A stretch of 64,000 bases of DNA, from contig OY756968.1 in NCBI GenBank assembly GCA_963580455.1, forward strand, positions 17,453,996-17,517,995, in the 5' to 3' direction. The translations under genes and the position numbers were made by a program. The notes under the pieces are model-generated. The model saw only the letters and a program-made list of their open reading frames with translations, made no database searches and was not told the DNA's origin. This DNA is from Euonymus europaeus (lineage: Eukaryota > Streptophyta > Magnoliopsida > Celastrales > Celastraceae). This document shows positions 54,615 through 64,000 of this stretch, in pieces. The first letter of the stretch is position 1, and each line of letters starts with the position of its first letter.

Positions 54615-56511
54615 ACTCCGCATCCAGTGGAAAATTGCTCTCGGTCCAGGGAACTGCTCCGCCATAATCCCTGAGTATTTTGTGTTGTGAGTACTAAACC
54701 TTGGGTATTCATAACAGTTAAACTTTTGGAGGACTCGCCATAGAATTCCAGGAAAAACTCCATTTTAGTAGTAAGTAATGATGATGATCTGAAATCCAAA
54801 GAGGTGCATGTATGAAGAAATCCAAAATTCACACACCCATAAGAAATCAACGGCGCACCCACTAGAAATAATCAAAAAGCACCGCAACAACACAATTTAC
54901 AGGGAAAAATGAAAGGATACAAACCTTGCGATAACCAATCACAAACTCCAAACCTCTGTAGTCCTTCACCGAATGCCAGCAGCCAAAAAACCCCAATCAA
55001 TCGTACACAAACGCGAAAGCAACAGAGGAAAGAATAAGCCTTTGGATTGGCACAACGACAGCATAGAATGTACTGAGGAAAAGTAAGGCATCAACTCCAA
55101 AAGGAGGTGCATGCACTGCAGAGAAACCCAAAAGCATATCAAGGCTGGGACTCGAGGTTAGGAGCACTGGGCGAGCACTCGCTAGCAGAAGCCAAACGAA
55201 CGACCAAAAACAGAACAGATGACTAAACGACGTCGTTTTTCTTTACCCAGCGTAGCCTAGAGTTGGTGAGTTCGAGAAAGCAAAGCGAAAGAAAATCGCA
55301 CGGTTATGAAAACACTCTCACACTCTGTCAGGCTATTCCCTGAAGCTATAACCACAAGTGAAGCTACAAGAGATAACCAGAGATAGTTTTGAGAAGTTCT
55401 TACAAAGCAGACAATGAGGCGGCTCCTTGTTCTTGATAAAACCCTAGGGAAAAGACGAGAGCAATGTAACAGGATATTTTCAAAATATATCTATATCTAT
55501 AATCTATATAATTCCTGAAACACTGTCTTAGTTAAACACTATGATGACATGTAGGATTACCATAACGACGCCATCTGTCAATTTGAATTAATTTTTGATC
55601 TACCTTTTATTATAGTTAAAGATATCAGTGGGAGATAAAGGGTTTGCACATCAATTCATGGAACTTTTCACTCCGATTTATCTTCCCAACATCTCTCCCC
55701 TAAATTTATGCACAATACACGATTTTTATGAGGCCACATCATACAACTCATTCCTTTCTCCCAATAATTTGAAAAAAACACACTCCAATTTACAACTACA
55801 AGCCTCTTTTCTCCTTTGTGAATGTCTATTCTTCTTTGAAGGATAATGAATCGGTTACCTACACACACCTTTTCAATCTTCTAGGTTTGCGTACAAGTTT
55901 GAGACAGACGGCCTATTTGGCTATTCCCCTACCCCACAATTTCTCCTTTAAATAAACTGACGAAGCAATTGGTTGATGAAATAATCGCTTCTGTATGCTT
56001 TGTTGATTTCACAATTCTAGACCCTTATCGGATCTCTTTCTTTGCCAAATAGTTAACTGGTACAAACCCAATTACACCTATAAGTATCTTTAAGTGATTT
56101 TTTTTTATACGCCTTGATAATTTTTCAGGTTAAACCCTTATCGGATCTCTTTTCCTCCCGTATAGTGAACTGCTACAAACTCAATGACTGTGATTCAGTA
56201 TTCACAGATTTATCCTTGCTTTATATTTGATATCATATCAATTTTGGTTTACTTAAATGTTTTGTTATTTATTTTTGCTCCTTTTGTTTGGAGGAAAATC
56301 AACATCTTATGAAAAATATATCTTAAAAAAAAGAATTCATGGAAAAAAAACTAATTTCTAGTGTTTGAAAAAAAAATTGCTAATATTTTTCATTGTTTGG
56401 TGAAATTGTGGAAAACATAAATTTGAGGTACAACATTATTTTTTCCCCTTTTGATGACATAATGTTTGTGGTATATAACAATGTGTCAATACATAGTAAC
56501 TATAATATTAA
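54615..56511. other. No gene recognised
   Basis: A GC-richer stretch at 54640-55450 contains acgacgtcgt at 55227 and may be the 5' end of a lost reverse-strand gene. The remainder is AT-rich. 'cccttatcggatctctttt' occurs twice (56024 and 56137). Confidence 0.35.
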
Positions 56512-56911
56512 TAGTAATAATAATAATAATAATAATTTTAACATATACATATATTATTGTGAAGTAATGATAATATATGTCAAGATGAGAACCGAATACT
56601 AATTAAATTCTAGTATGTCTTTTATATAAAAACACATACTTCATTTCACTACATATGTGGGTATATTTATGGTACGTGCTGAATATATTTTCATAGGTTC
56701 GTACACAAATATATGTTCATTACACTCTCTTATAGAGTATATCCACAATCACAATAACGAAGACTCGTTAAAACTTATATTTTTTAATTAATGTCATATA
56801 TATATGTACAAAGTATTACAAGGTGCAATTTATCAACTTTAAATTGTTTCTCCAGTTCTCATGTGTACAATGTAAATTCAACTAAAAAAATGTTAGTTTA
56901 ATCATTGATGT

Positions 56912-56943
<32 letters not shown>
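56512..56943. repeat. (TAA)n and (TA)n microsatellites
   Basis: TAA run at about 56512-56537 and TA run at about 56914-56941, with AT-rich DNA between. Confidence 0.9.
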
Positions 56944-56944
<1 letters not shown>

Positions 56945-56956
56945 TGGAATCTCTTA

Positions 56957-57303
56957 TAACGTTCTAAAATGACGTTCCAACTTTTGGGGTCAATTTTAGG
57001 AATCAAATTATGTTTAAAAAATTGAAAAAATTAAATTTGTATTTTGATCAATTTTATGAATCTAACGATATATTTATTAATCTAAACAAAAATTTCAACA
57101 CAAAAAGACATGACAATTTTAGACCGTCAGATGCAAACTCAAAACAAACAATTTTTCAATCATGATGAAATTAATTTTTGTTTTGAAAACAAAAGATATA
57201 TCGTTCGATTGTAAAACTGATCAAAGTATAATTATAATTTTTCATATTTTTTTAAAAAAATATTTTGGACTCCAAAAGTTAGAACATCATTTTAAGACTT
57301 CAT
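56957..57303. mobile_element. Foldback (long inverted repeat) MITE-like element
   Basis: The left arm 'gttctaaaatgacgttccaa', then cttttggggtc matches the reverse complement of the right arm (gtcttaaaatgatgttctaa, cttttggagtc). Inner blocks also pair: 'ttttgatcaattttatgaat' with 'gattgtaaaactgatcaaag', and 'aacgatatatt' with 'gatatatcgtt'. The arms nearly meet, so the single strand would fold into one long hairpin. There is no coding capacity. Confidence 0.8.
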
Positions 57304-58347
57304 TTTAGGACCTCAATTTTAATATATATAGATATATATTGTATCTTTTATATATATGTAGTATTATGTATAAAAGATATAATTTTAATTTAGTTTATCG
57401 TTGTTCTCATGTATACATTGATAAAAAAAATTCTTAATGATATTTTAATGCTATGAGGAAAATAACTTCCCAAGGAGTATAAGAGAAGTTGCTTTCCATT
57501 TTAGAACCCTTATTATGAGTTGACTAATTATAAATTTTGTTTGACTAATTTTATTTTCTTATCTCCAAACACTATAAAGTTAAGAAAATATTTTCAAGAG
57601 GTTGGTTTTCCTTCAAACAAACGGAGCATTTATCTCCTTTACTTTTCCTGCGAATTCTATCCGCTCTTCCTTGGATCTGTGGCCTTGGACGTGCTTTCTA
57701 TGGGTTATACTTGCGGATGCATCAGTCCTGAGGTTTGCCTTTATCTACTATAATTCTTTCGACTTTTTTTTTTTTTTTTTGTCATTGGTACAAGGTTTAA
57801 TTGTTTTTGTCTTTTTTTATTTGATTTCGTACGATCTTAATTTGCTCAAGTGTGTGCTACATATATCTCATTTGGTGTGTGTAGGTGTATCCATCGTTTG
57901 TATCTATTGGTCTCGCTATAGGGATTTTAAGTTTTAGCTGGTTCAAAATATCCACACCAACCCTGTCGAATCTTCCCCTCTCTCTTTTCTCTCCTATGCT
58001 GTTCACGCGATTCTTTACTGATTTGTACAAGACATAATAGAGATTTGTGCAACTCAAAACTAAAAGTAAGTATGTCCCTTATTATGATAACTCGATTTAA
58101 TGTCATACTGTCTTCTAAATTTCTAGAAACTGAGTTGGGTTAATTGTTCGGATGCATTATACAATATGTTTTCCAATTCAGAGTTATAGAGTATCACAAG
58201 AAATTCTTAAGGCCAAAAATGACGAGGAATGATAAGTTAATTTTTTAATAATTAATTGTGTTGTTCAAACTAAGTAACGATTTGATTATCCAATTACCTT
58301 AGTTCTTGATAGCATGATATCATTTCCTCTTATTATTTTTGAAGATA
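57304..58347. other. No gene recognised
   Basis: AT-rich. The 77- and 111-codon frames at 57520-57937 overlap in different frames and show no motif. Confidence 0.4.
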
Positions 58348-58476
58348 ATGGACAGCTATTACAAGCGTAATTACAAGGATTACTTTGAATTTATGGTAGT
58401 TTATTTACAAGGGAAGGATGAACTGCAACTATCAGAATTAAAGGGTATTCTTGATTGGCTTAAGAGAAACAAGTAA
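58348..58476 (+). other. Small open frame, 42 codons, coding-like
   Basis: MDSYYKRNYKDYFEFMVVYL, then QGKDELQLSELKGILDWLKR and NK. The composition is amphipathic and charged, unlike the surrounding AT-rich DNA. It could be a last exon of a lost gene. The family is not recognised. Confidence 0.3.
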
Positions 58477-58782
58477 CAGACTTTTATCCCTTTATATTTT
58501 ACTAATATTTGTTGTCACTCATATATTACATGCTTGATTGGGATATATCAACATAGGATAGTAACTGAGAAACATGTAGTTAATGGATTAAGCATGATGT
58601 CTTTTCAATTTGGATTTGGGTCGTACATTCATATAGAAGATGCAGTGAATACCAATGCCAGAATGTTTGGAATTCATCTTTTGTTTTTGGGTTATTGAAA
58701 ACTCAATTTTCAACCCTTCATCTTTGGTTTTTTTTATATATATACAAGATGAAATGTTTAGTATCATCATTTCACAGAAGGG

Positions 58783-58925
58783 TGGTTGATGATAGAAAAT
58801 ACCAAGTGACTCAATTTTTATGGGGAGGTTAGGCATATGCCTAATCAGCTTGATGTACAAATTTATTTATATTTGATAAGATAATGGTCTGGCAAGTGCA
58901 ATTAAGTACATTCATTCCTTAATGG
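58783..58925 (+). repeat. Dispersed repeat, copy 2 (see 29356-29485)
   Basis: 'ggtggttgatgatagaaaat' followed by accaagtg, 'atttatttatatttgataag' and cattcattcc, in the same order as at 29356. Confidence 0.75.
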
Positions 58926-58940
58926 CTAGAGTTTATACAT

Positions 58941-58968
58941 TGCACTTCGCAGGGAAGATCCCCCGATG
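58941..58968 (-). repeat. Inverted piece of the TRIM LTR
   Basis: 'tgcacttcgcagggaagatc' then ccccgatg is the reverse complement of 'catcgggggatcttccctgc' then gaagtgca in the TRIM LTR. It lies just before a forward TRIM LTR end. Confidence 0.85.
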
Positions 58969-59108
58969 TGTTGCCTCAGTCCTAACATGGTATCGGAGCA
59001 ATGATTGTTGGGCTCTGTCTGCACGTCTTTAGGCAATACCCTAAACTCCACGCTGTTGAGCCTATTTGGAAATGCCGTACAGCCCACAGCGTGCGGGGGA
59101 GTGTTAAA
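58969..59108 (+). mobile_element. TRIM retrotransposon fragment (LTR end, primer site, interior)
   Basis: LTR end ..CCTAACA at 58987, primer site TGGTATCGGAGC, an interior of about 114 bases, and the tract GCGGGGGAG (59093-59101), then only TGTTA of the next LTR. It joins abruptly to the truncated gene copy C. Confidence 0.85.
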
Positions 59109-59130
59109 TTTATTTTTTAAATTTCCCGAT

Positions 59131-59505
59131 GACACTCCCTGAGTATTCTTTCTGCACTTAAAAATTGAAATGAGACATGATGTTGGAATCTTAACACAAG
59201 TGACGATCCACGGCCGCTTCGAAATCAACGAATCACGTTGCGTGCATATCTACGCCTGCGCTGTATACGGTTGAGCTCTACATTGAAATTCCAATTAATG
59301 GCGTCCGCAGATTTAATGCCAGTATTCAACTTCCTTTTCTCATTCTCTTTGAAATTCAACGCTTCAATATAGTCCTCCAAAAGTCTCTGAGAATCCTCCA
59401 AAAGTCTCTGAGAATCATTGATTTTCGTGGTTTTTTTGTTGTTGAAGAAAAGGTATACTCCAATAGCTAGACCTAGAAGGGGGAGAAACTTGGAGAACAT
59501 TTTCG
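59131..59505 (-). pseudogene. Unrecognised membrane-anchor gene, copy C (truncated)
   Basis: Reverse strand MFSKFLPLLGLAIGVYLFFN starts a probable signal anchor, followed by a charged stretch with SQRLLED twice in tandem, then RIQRRRRYARNVIR and a TGA where the other copies have CGA. The sequence is homologous down to ERILREC, then breaks into TRIM DNA, so the C-terminal coiled coil is missing. Family unknown. Confidence 0.7.
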
Positions 59506-59621
59506 AATTTTGCATGCCTGTCTTGAATTGGGAGAGAAACTTGGCGGTAAGCTAAGGAAATCTATAACTAACTTTTCTTATATACTCGTGTTTTTTGAGG
59601 CTCAACTACGGCGAGTGTGTT

Positions 59622-59982
59622 GCCTTAGTCTTAACATGGTATCGGAGCAATGGTTGTTGGGCTCTGTTTGCACGTCTTTGTGCAATACCCTTAACTCCAC
59701 GCTGTTGAGCCTATTTAAAAACGTGGTACATCCCATAGCGTGCGGGGGAGTGTTAGATATCCCACATCGGGGGATCTTCCCTGCGAAGTGCAGTGTATAA
59801 GCACTGGCAACCTCCCATTACAAGACCATTTAAGGGGTGTGTTGGCCCAGTCTCAACATGGTATCGGAGCAACGATTGTTGAGCTCTGTCTGCACGTGTT
59901 TGGGCAATACCCTTAGCTCCACGCTGTTGGGCCTATTTGGAAATGCCGTACAGCCCACAGCGTGCGGTGGAGTGTTAGATAT
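59622..59982 (+). mobile_element. Tandem TRIM array 1
   Basis: LTR end (to 59636), interior, complete LTR 59751-59858, interior, and an LTR start from 59973 that breaks off after TGTTAGATAT. The period is 222 bases. Each interior has TGGTATCGGAGC at its start and GCG(G/T)GGGAG or GCGGTGGAG at its end, the primer site and purine tract of an LTR element with no coding room. Confidence 0.9.
59751..59858 (+). repeat. TRIM LTR (108 bp)
   Basis: TGTTAGATATCCCACATCGG .. GTCTCAACA. Flanked by a purine tract on the left and a primer-binding site on the right. Confidence 0.9.
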
Positions 59983-60360
59983 TCTTTTACTAGTGTTGAG
60001 AGGGATTTTAGGTTAAAATTAATTTCCAAATTTCTAGCGGTTAATTAATGGATTTTTATAAAAAAGGATATTAGCTTTCCTATTATAATTAAAATTAAGA
60101 AAGAAATAAAAGAAGACTATGGCTGGATCTATGAATTTGATCGGGAATCTACCAAAAAACACTTGCAATAAACACTATGAATGAGAACTGAGAACAGTAG
60201 TGTGGCTTCCGTTTACCAGAAACATGTTATTATCATATGTTCAGAGGAAACTTAGGTGCACTTGGTATCATACGGTACTTCAGCAAATTGAATTGAGGAG
60301 CAACAGCTAAACAACTAATATGATCATGGACAATTAAAATGTTTGCAACTCAGTGAACCT
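59983..60360. repeat. Spacer of the tandem unit (copy at 61669-62046)
   Basis: Nearly identical to 61669-62046 (shift 1686-1687 bases). Contains no open frame of note. It lies downstream of the reverse-strand gene copies. Confidence 0.85.
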
Positions 60361-60969
60361 TCATGCGTGGTACTGTCGCGTTAGGCGAACATTCCATTGC
60401 TCCTGCCTCATCAGGTCAGCCACCACTTCCCTTTGTTTCCGGCTTGTCACAAGGATTTCTTCGTACAACATTAGCTTCTCCTTCAAATTTACACATTTTT
60501 CTTGTGCTTTCTGCAACTTCTCTCGCCGAGAATTCAGCCTCTGACTCTCCTTTGTCCACTTTGCATCTCTGTCTTCAACAATTGTTTGAATTTCTTGTTG
60601 ACACTCCCTGAGTATTCTTTCTGCACTTAAAAACTGAAATGAGACATGATGTTGGAATCTTAACACAAGTGACGATCCACGGCCGCTTTAAAATCGACGA
60701 ATCGCCTTGCGTGCATATCTAAGTCTGCGCTGGATACGGTTGAGCTCTACATTGAAATTGCAACTAATGGTGTTCGCAGATTTAATACCAGTATTCAACT
60801 TCCTTTCCTCCTTCTATTTGAAATTTAACGCTTCAATATAGTCCTCCAAAAGTCTATGAGAATCCTCTAAAAGTCTCTGAGAATCATTGATTCTCGTGGT
60901 TTTTTTGTTGGTGAAGAAAAGGTATACTCCAATAGCTAGACCTAGAAGAGGGAGAAACTTGGAGAACAT
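60361..60969 (-). pseudogene. Unrecognised membrane-anchor/coiled-coil gene, copy B (full length, two stops)
   Basis: Reverse strand, single exon, 203 codons. MFSKFLPLLGLAIGVYLFFT is a probable N-terminal membrane anchor. It is followed by a 7-residue tandem duplication (DSQRLLE/DSHRLLE), an Arg-rich patch, GRGSSLVLRFQHHVSF, and a long predicted coiled coil (LNSRREKLQKAQEKCVNLKE) ending RLTRQYHA and TGA. Stops: TAG in ALNFK*KEE, and TAA where copies A and C have CGA. I recognise no family. The shape (anchor, then helix-rich tail) suggests a small membrane-attached protein. Confidence 0.75.
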
Positions 60970-61217
60970 TTTCGAATTTTACAAGCCTGTCTTGAATTGG
61001 GAGAGAAACTTGGCGGTAAGCTAAGGAAATCTATAACTAACTTTTCTTATATACTCGTGTTTTTTAGGCTCAACTACGGCTAGTGTGTTGTCTCAATCAT
61101 AACATGGTATTGGAGCAATGGTTGTTGGGCTCTATCTGCACGTCTTTAGGCAATACCCTAAATTTTACGCTATTGATCCTATTTAGAAATGTCGTACAGC
61201 CCACAGCATGCTAGGAG

Positions 61218-61322
61218 TGTTAGATATCCCACATCGGTGAATCTTCCCTGCGAAGTACAATGTATAAACACTACCAACCTCACACAAGGCCTTTTAAGGG
61301 GTGTGTTGGCCCAGTCTTTACA
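61218..61322 (+). repeat. TRIM LTR (105 bp)
   Basis: TGTTAGATATCCCACATCGG .. GTCTTTACA; the most diverged LTR of the set. Confidence 0.88.
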
Positions 61323-61436
61323 TGGTATCGGAGCAACGGTTGTTGGGCTCTGTCTGCACGTCTTTGTGCAATACCATTAACTCCACGCTGTTGAGCCTAT
61401 TTGAAAATGCCGTATAGCCCATAGCGTGCGGGGGAG

Positions 61437-61544
61437 TGTTAGATATCCTACATCGGGGGATCTTCCCTGCGAAGTGCAGTGTATAAGCACAGGCAACCTC
61501 CCCTTACAAGGCCTTTTAAGGGGTGTGTTGGCCCAGTCTTAACA
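61437..61544 (+). repeat. TRIM LTR (108 bp)
   Basis: TGTTAGATATCCTACATCGG .. GTCTTAACA. Confidence 0.9.
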
Positions 61545-61668
61545 TGGTATCGGAGCAACGATTGTTAAGCTCTGTCTGAACGTCTTTGGGCAATACCCTT
61601 AGCTCCACGCTGTTGGGCCTATTCGGAAATGCCGTACAACCCACAGCGTGCGGTGGAGTGTTAGATAT

Positions 61669-62046
61669 TCTTTTACTAGTGTTGAGAGGGATTTTAGGTT
61701 AAAATTAATTTCAAAATTTTTGGCGGTTAATTAATGGATTTTTATAAAAAAGGATATTAGCTTTCCTATTATAATTAAAATTAAGAAAGAAATAAAAGAA
61801 GACTATGGCTGGAACTATGAATTTGATCGAAAATCTACCAAAAAACACTTGCAATAAACACTATGAATGAGAACTGAGAACAGTAGTGTGGCTTCCGTTT
61901 TCTAGAAACATGTTATTATCATATGTTCAGAGGAAACTCAGGTCCACTTGGTATCATACGGTACTTCAGCAAATTGAATTGAGGAGCAACAGCTAAACAA
62001 CTAATATGATCATGGACAATTAAAATGTTTGCAACTCAGTGAACCT
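61669..62046. repeat. Spacer of the tandem unit (copy at 59983-60360)
   Basis: See 59983. Together with the gene copies it shows a tandem duplication with a unit of about 1.69 kb. Confidence 0.85.
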
Positions 62047-62634
62047 TCATGCGTGGTACTGTCGCGTTAGGCGAACATTCCATTGCTCCTGCCACACTAG
62101 GTCAGCCACAACTTCCCTTTGTTTATGGCTTGTCACATGGATTTCTTCGTACAACATTAGCTTCTCCTTCAAATTTACACATTTTTCTTGTGCTTTCTGC
62201 AACTTCTCTCGCCGAGAATTCAACCTCTAACTCTCCTTCGTCCACTTTGCATCTCTGTCTTCAACAATTTTTTGAATTTCCTGTTGACACTCCCTGAGTA
62301 TTCTTTCCTCACTTAAAAACTAAAATGAGACATGATGTTGGAATCTTAACACAAGTGACGATCCACGGCCGCTTCGAAATCGACGAATCACCTTGCGTGC
62401 ATATCTACGCCTGCGCTACATACGACTGAGCTCTACATTGAAATTCCAACTAATGGCGTCCGCAGATTTAATGCCAGTATTCAACTTCCTTTCCTCCTTC
62501 TCTTTGAAATTCAATGCTTCAATATAGTACTCCAAAAGTCTCTGAGAATCATTGATTTTCGTGGTTTTTTTGTTGTTGAAGAAAAGGTATACTCCAATAG
62601 CTAGACCTAGAAGGGGGAGAAACTTGGAGATCAT
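62047..62634 (-). pseudogene. Unrecognised membrane-anchor/coiled-coil gene, copy A (full length, three stops)
   Basis: Reverse strand, 196 codons, seven fewer than copy B because SQRLLED is not duplicated, so it is probably the ancestral form. Start MISKFLPLLGLAIGVYLFFN (an upstream in-frame Met lies 15 bases before). Three stops, in SRM*RRRR, VSF*FLS and before RLNS, are each CAG in a sister copy. This suggests C-to-T change at methylated sites in a silenced copy. Confidence 0.75.
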
Positions 62635-62769
62635 TTCTGAATTTTGCAAGCTTGTCTTGAATTGGGAGAGAAACTTGGCGGTATGCTAAGGAAATCTATA
62701 ACTAACTTTTCTTATATACTCGTGTTTTTTGAGGCTCAACTACGGCGAGTGTGTTATGTGCAGTCATGG

Positions 62770-63592
62770 TTATCATGGACTTCTGGAATTGATGCTGGTT
62801 TGCTGAGTTTTGGTTGATGAAGCAGAGGCTGTTTCTTGACATGCAAGGTTCTACATTTGGAAATAGGTCCATGGGCTTTTTGTGTTTCTGTCCAGCCCTG
62901 TCCTCATTATTATTAGTCGGCTAAATAATATTACTTAGGATGTTAATGCATGCTTTATGTACTAGTCATGTATATTCATCTTAACATTTATAATTGTTGA
63001 AAAATAACTTTTAAGAATTTTTTTTTAGACAATTGTCGGTATGAGATTATTTTGAAGAGAATATTGTGAGTGTTATATTTTGTATTTTAATAGAGTCAAC
63101 ATGGGGTACAAAAGGTTGTTTTTATCTACGATTGGGAAAGGAAATTACAGTTACAGACATCCTTCCGTTCAATTGCTTGAAAGTATATATACATGTTTTT
63201 TGTGTTTTGAGATATATTCATTGAAAATAAAGTTATTTAAAAAAAATACACAAATAATTCATAATTGCAAACTTTATCACTTATATCTAGGTGGATCATG
63301 GTGAGGGCATGTTGAAATCTTTGTGCTAGAAAAATTATCGCCATATAATTTTAAATTGCATATAAATTTAAAATTTCACCCAACATTATTCTTCAATGAT
63401 GAGGACTCCCCTAGTTTAAAAAAAGATAAAAAAATTATATGACAACAAATTTCTATAAATTTGATACATTGTACTTCTTTCAGATTTTCATATTCCTCCC
63501 ATGATACAATTTTTGATACAATTTATTCTGTCATTTTCTTAACGGCAACCAATTAAAAACTATGCACCCCTAGATATCCCCGTCTTCTTTAA
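62770..63592. other. No gene recognised
   Basis: AT-rich; short open frames without motif. Confidence 0.4.
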
Positions 63593-63838
63593 TTAACTTG
63601 TACCTAATAGGATAGTGGTTGCTACCGGCATGCCTGCTTCTCTTATGTGTCCCATATTGCTTCCAATCACCATATCAAAAAGTAGAAGTAGCCCCAAAAC
63701 TAACAGTATGCAGGAGTAACCTTGAAATGCTGTGTAAATAACAATGATGAAAATATGAAGGCAAAGGGAAAAAAAACAGAAAGTCAATAAGATGAGTGAA
63801 ATAGAAATGAGATATTTACCAATAAATGCTCCATCCAT
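63593..63838 (-). other. Hydrophobic reverse-strand open frame, doubtful
   Basis: 81 codons, mostly Leu/Ile/Phe, with two possible membrane stretches (LISISLILLTFCFFSLCLHI and GYSCILLVLGLLLLFDMVIG). It could be an exon of a membrane protein or chance in T-rich DNA. No family recognised. Confidence 0.25.
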
Positions 63839-63903
63839 GGCAACTTTTGAAACCTATCTAAATAAATAAAAAACATTTTGTTCACTTTGCGTTATATATC
63901 TTT

Positions 63904-64000
63904 GCAATGAATTCTTCTGGGAATTTGAGGTTTCAACCTCAAATCTGTCACTTCATAGTTGGCACTCAAACTGTGAGTTGTATCCATATATGTTTTCTGA
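63904..64000 (+). repeat. Dispersed repeat, copy 2 (see 30567-30680)
   Basis: 'gggaatttgaggtt', 'aacctcaaatctgtcacttc' and 'ggcactcaaactgtgagttg' as at 30589-30652. It runs to the window's end. Confidence 0.8.

Larger units (their letters stand above)
61079..61668 (+). mobile_element. Tandem TRIM array 2
   Basis: LTR end (to 61104), interior, LTR 61218-61322, interior, LTR 61437-61544, interior, and an LTR start from 61659 broken at the same point as in array 1. It is one repeat unit longer than array 1. Primer sites TGGTAT(C/T)GGAGC and purine tracts are kept, except GCTAGGAG in the first unit. Confidence 0.9.

Noticed and set aside
58988..61560. TGGTATCGGAGC repeats as tRNA gene pieces
   Set aside because: They are 12-base primer-binding sites next to LTR ends. 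No cloverleaf surrounds them.

Overview
This is nuclear DNA of a flowering plant, almost certainly a eudicot. It is AT-rich, its genes are split by introns with GT..AG borders, and it is packed with plant-type Copia, Gypsy, TRIM, MULE, hAT and Helitron-like sequences. I cannot name the species. I found no gene that looks fully intact. The window is best read as a decayed host gene and several gene fragments buried under nested insertions.

Region 1 (1-21.3 kb) holds a cytosolic-type prolyl-tRNA synthetase gene on the + strand. Ten exons are recognisable from 1201 to 21282, with good splice sites and no stop inside any exon. The exon for the second half of class II motif 2 is missing, the flanking exons no longer join in frame, and about 14 residues are lost from the anticodon-binding domain. 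Three LTR elements, each with a perfect 5-bp target duplication, sit in its introns: a non-autonomous element carrying captured host-gene fragments (2879-5961, TSD TATAT), a Copia element (6752-12084, TSD CTCCT) that itself contains a solo LTR (8680-8929, TSD TCAAG), and a Reina-like Gypsy element (14562-19665, TSD CAACA).

Region 2 (21.3-28.2 kb) holds an old Copia relic split by a reverse-strand Copia element (22080-26807, TSD CCTTT). A partial second copy of the synthetase 3' end (26895-28184) follows.

Region 3 (28.2-38.9 kb) has no intact gene. It shows a possible NPF transporter fragment, one reverse-strand exon of a 4-coumarate-CoA-ligase-like enzyme, other weak reverse-strand exon candidates, and short tandem repeats.

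Region 4 (about 39-46 kb) is the most interesting. A FAR1-type MULE transposase (+ strand) faces a reverse-strand gene for a DUF1985-like, coiled-coil, Ulp1-associated protein. The noncoding parts between and around them are filled with a short motif, TGTAAT/ATTACA. This layout recalls the VANC anti-silencing proteins of Arabidopsis VANDAL MULEs and their clustered binding motifs. A 438-bp hAT-type element interrupts the DUF1985-like exon, and the reading frame resumes exactly across it.

Region 5 (46.5-54.6 kb) holds a decayed Copia gag, Helitron-like termini, an unidentified exon candidate and a Gypsy element with many stops in one frame.

Region 6 (54.6-64 kb) is AT-rich. It holds a foldback element, and three decayed copies of an unrecognised single-exon gene (membrane anchor plus coiled coil) interspersed with tandem arrays of a TRIM retrotransposon having LTRs of about 108 bp.
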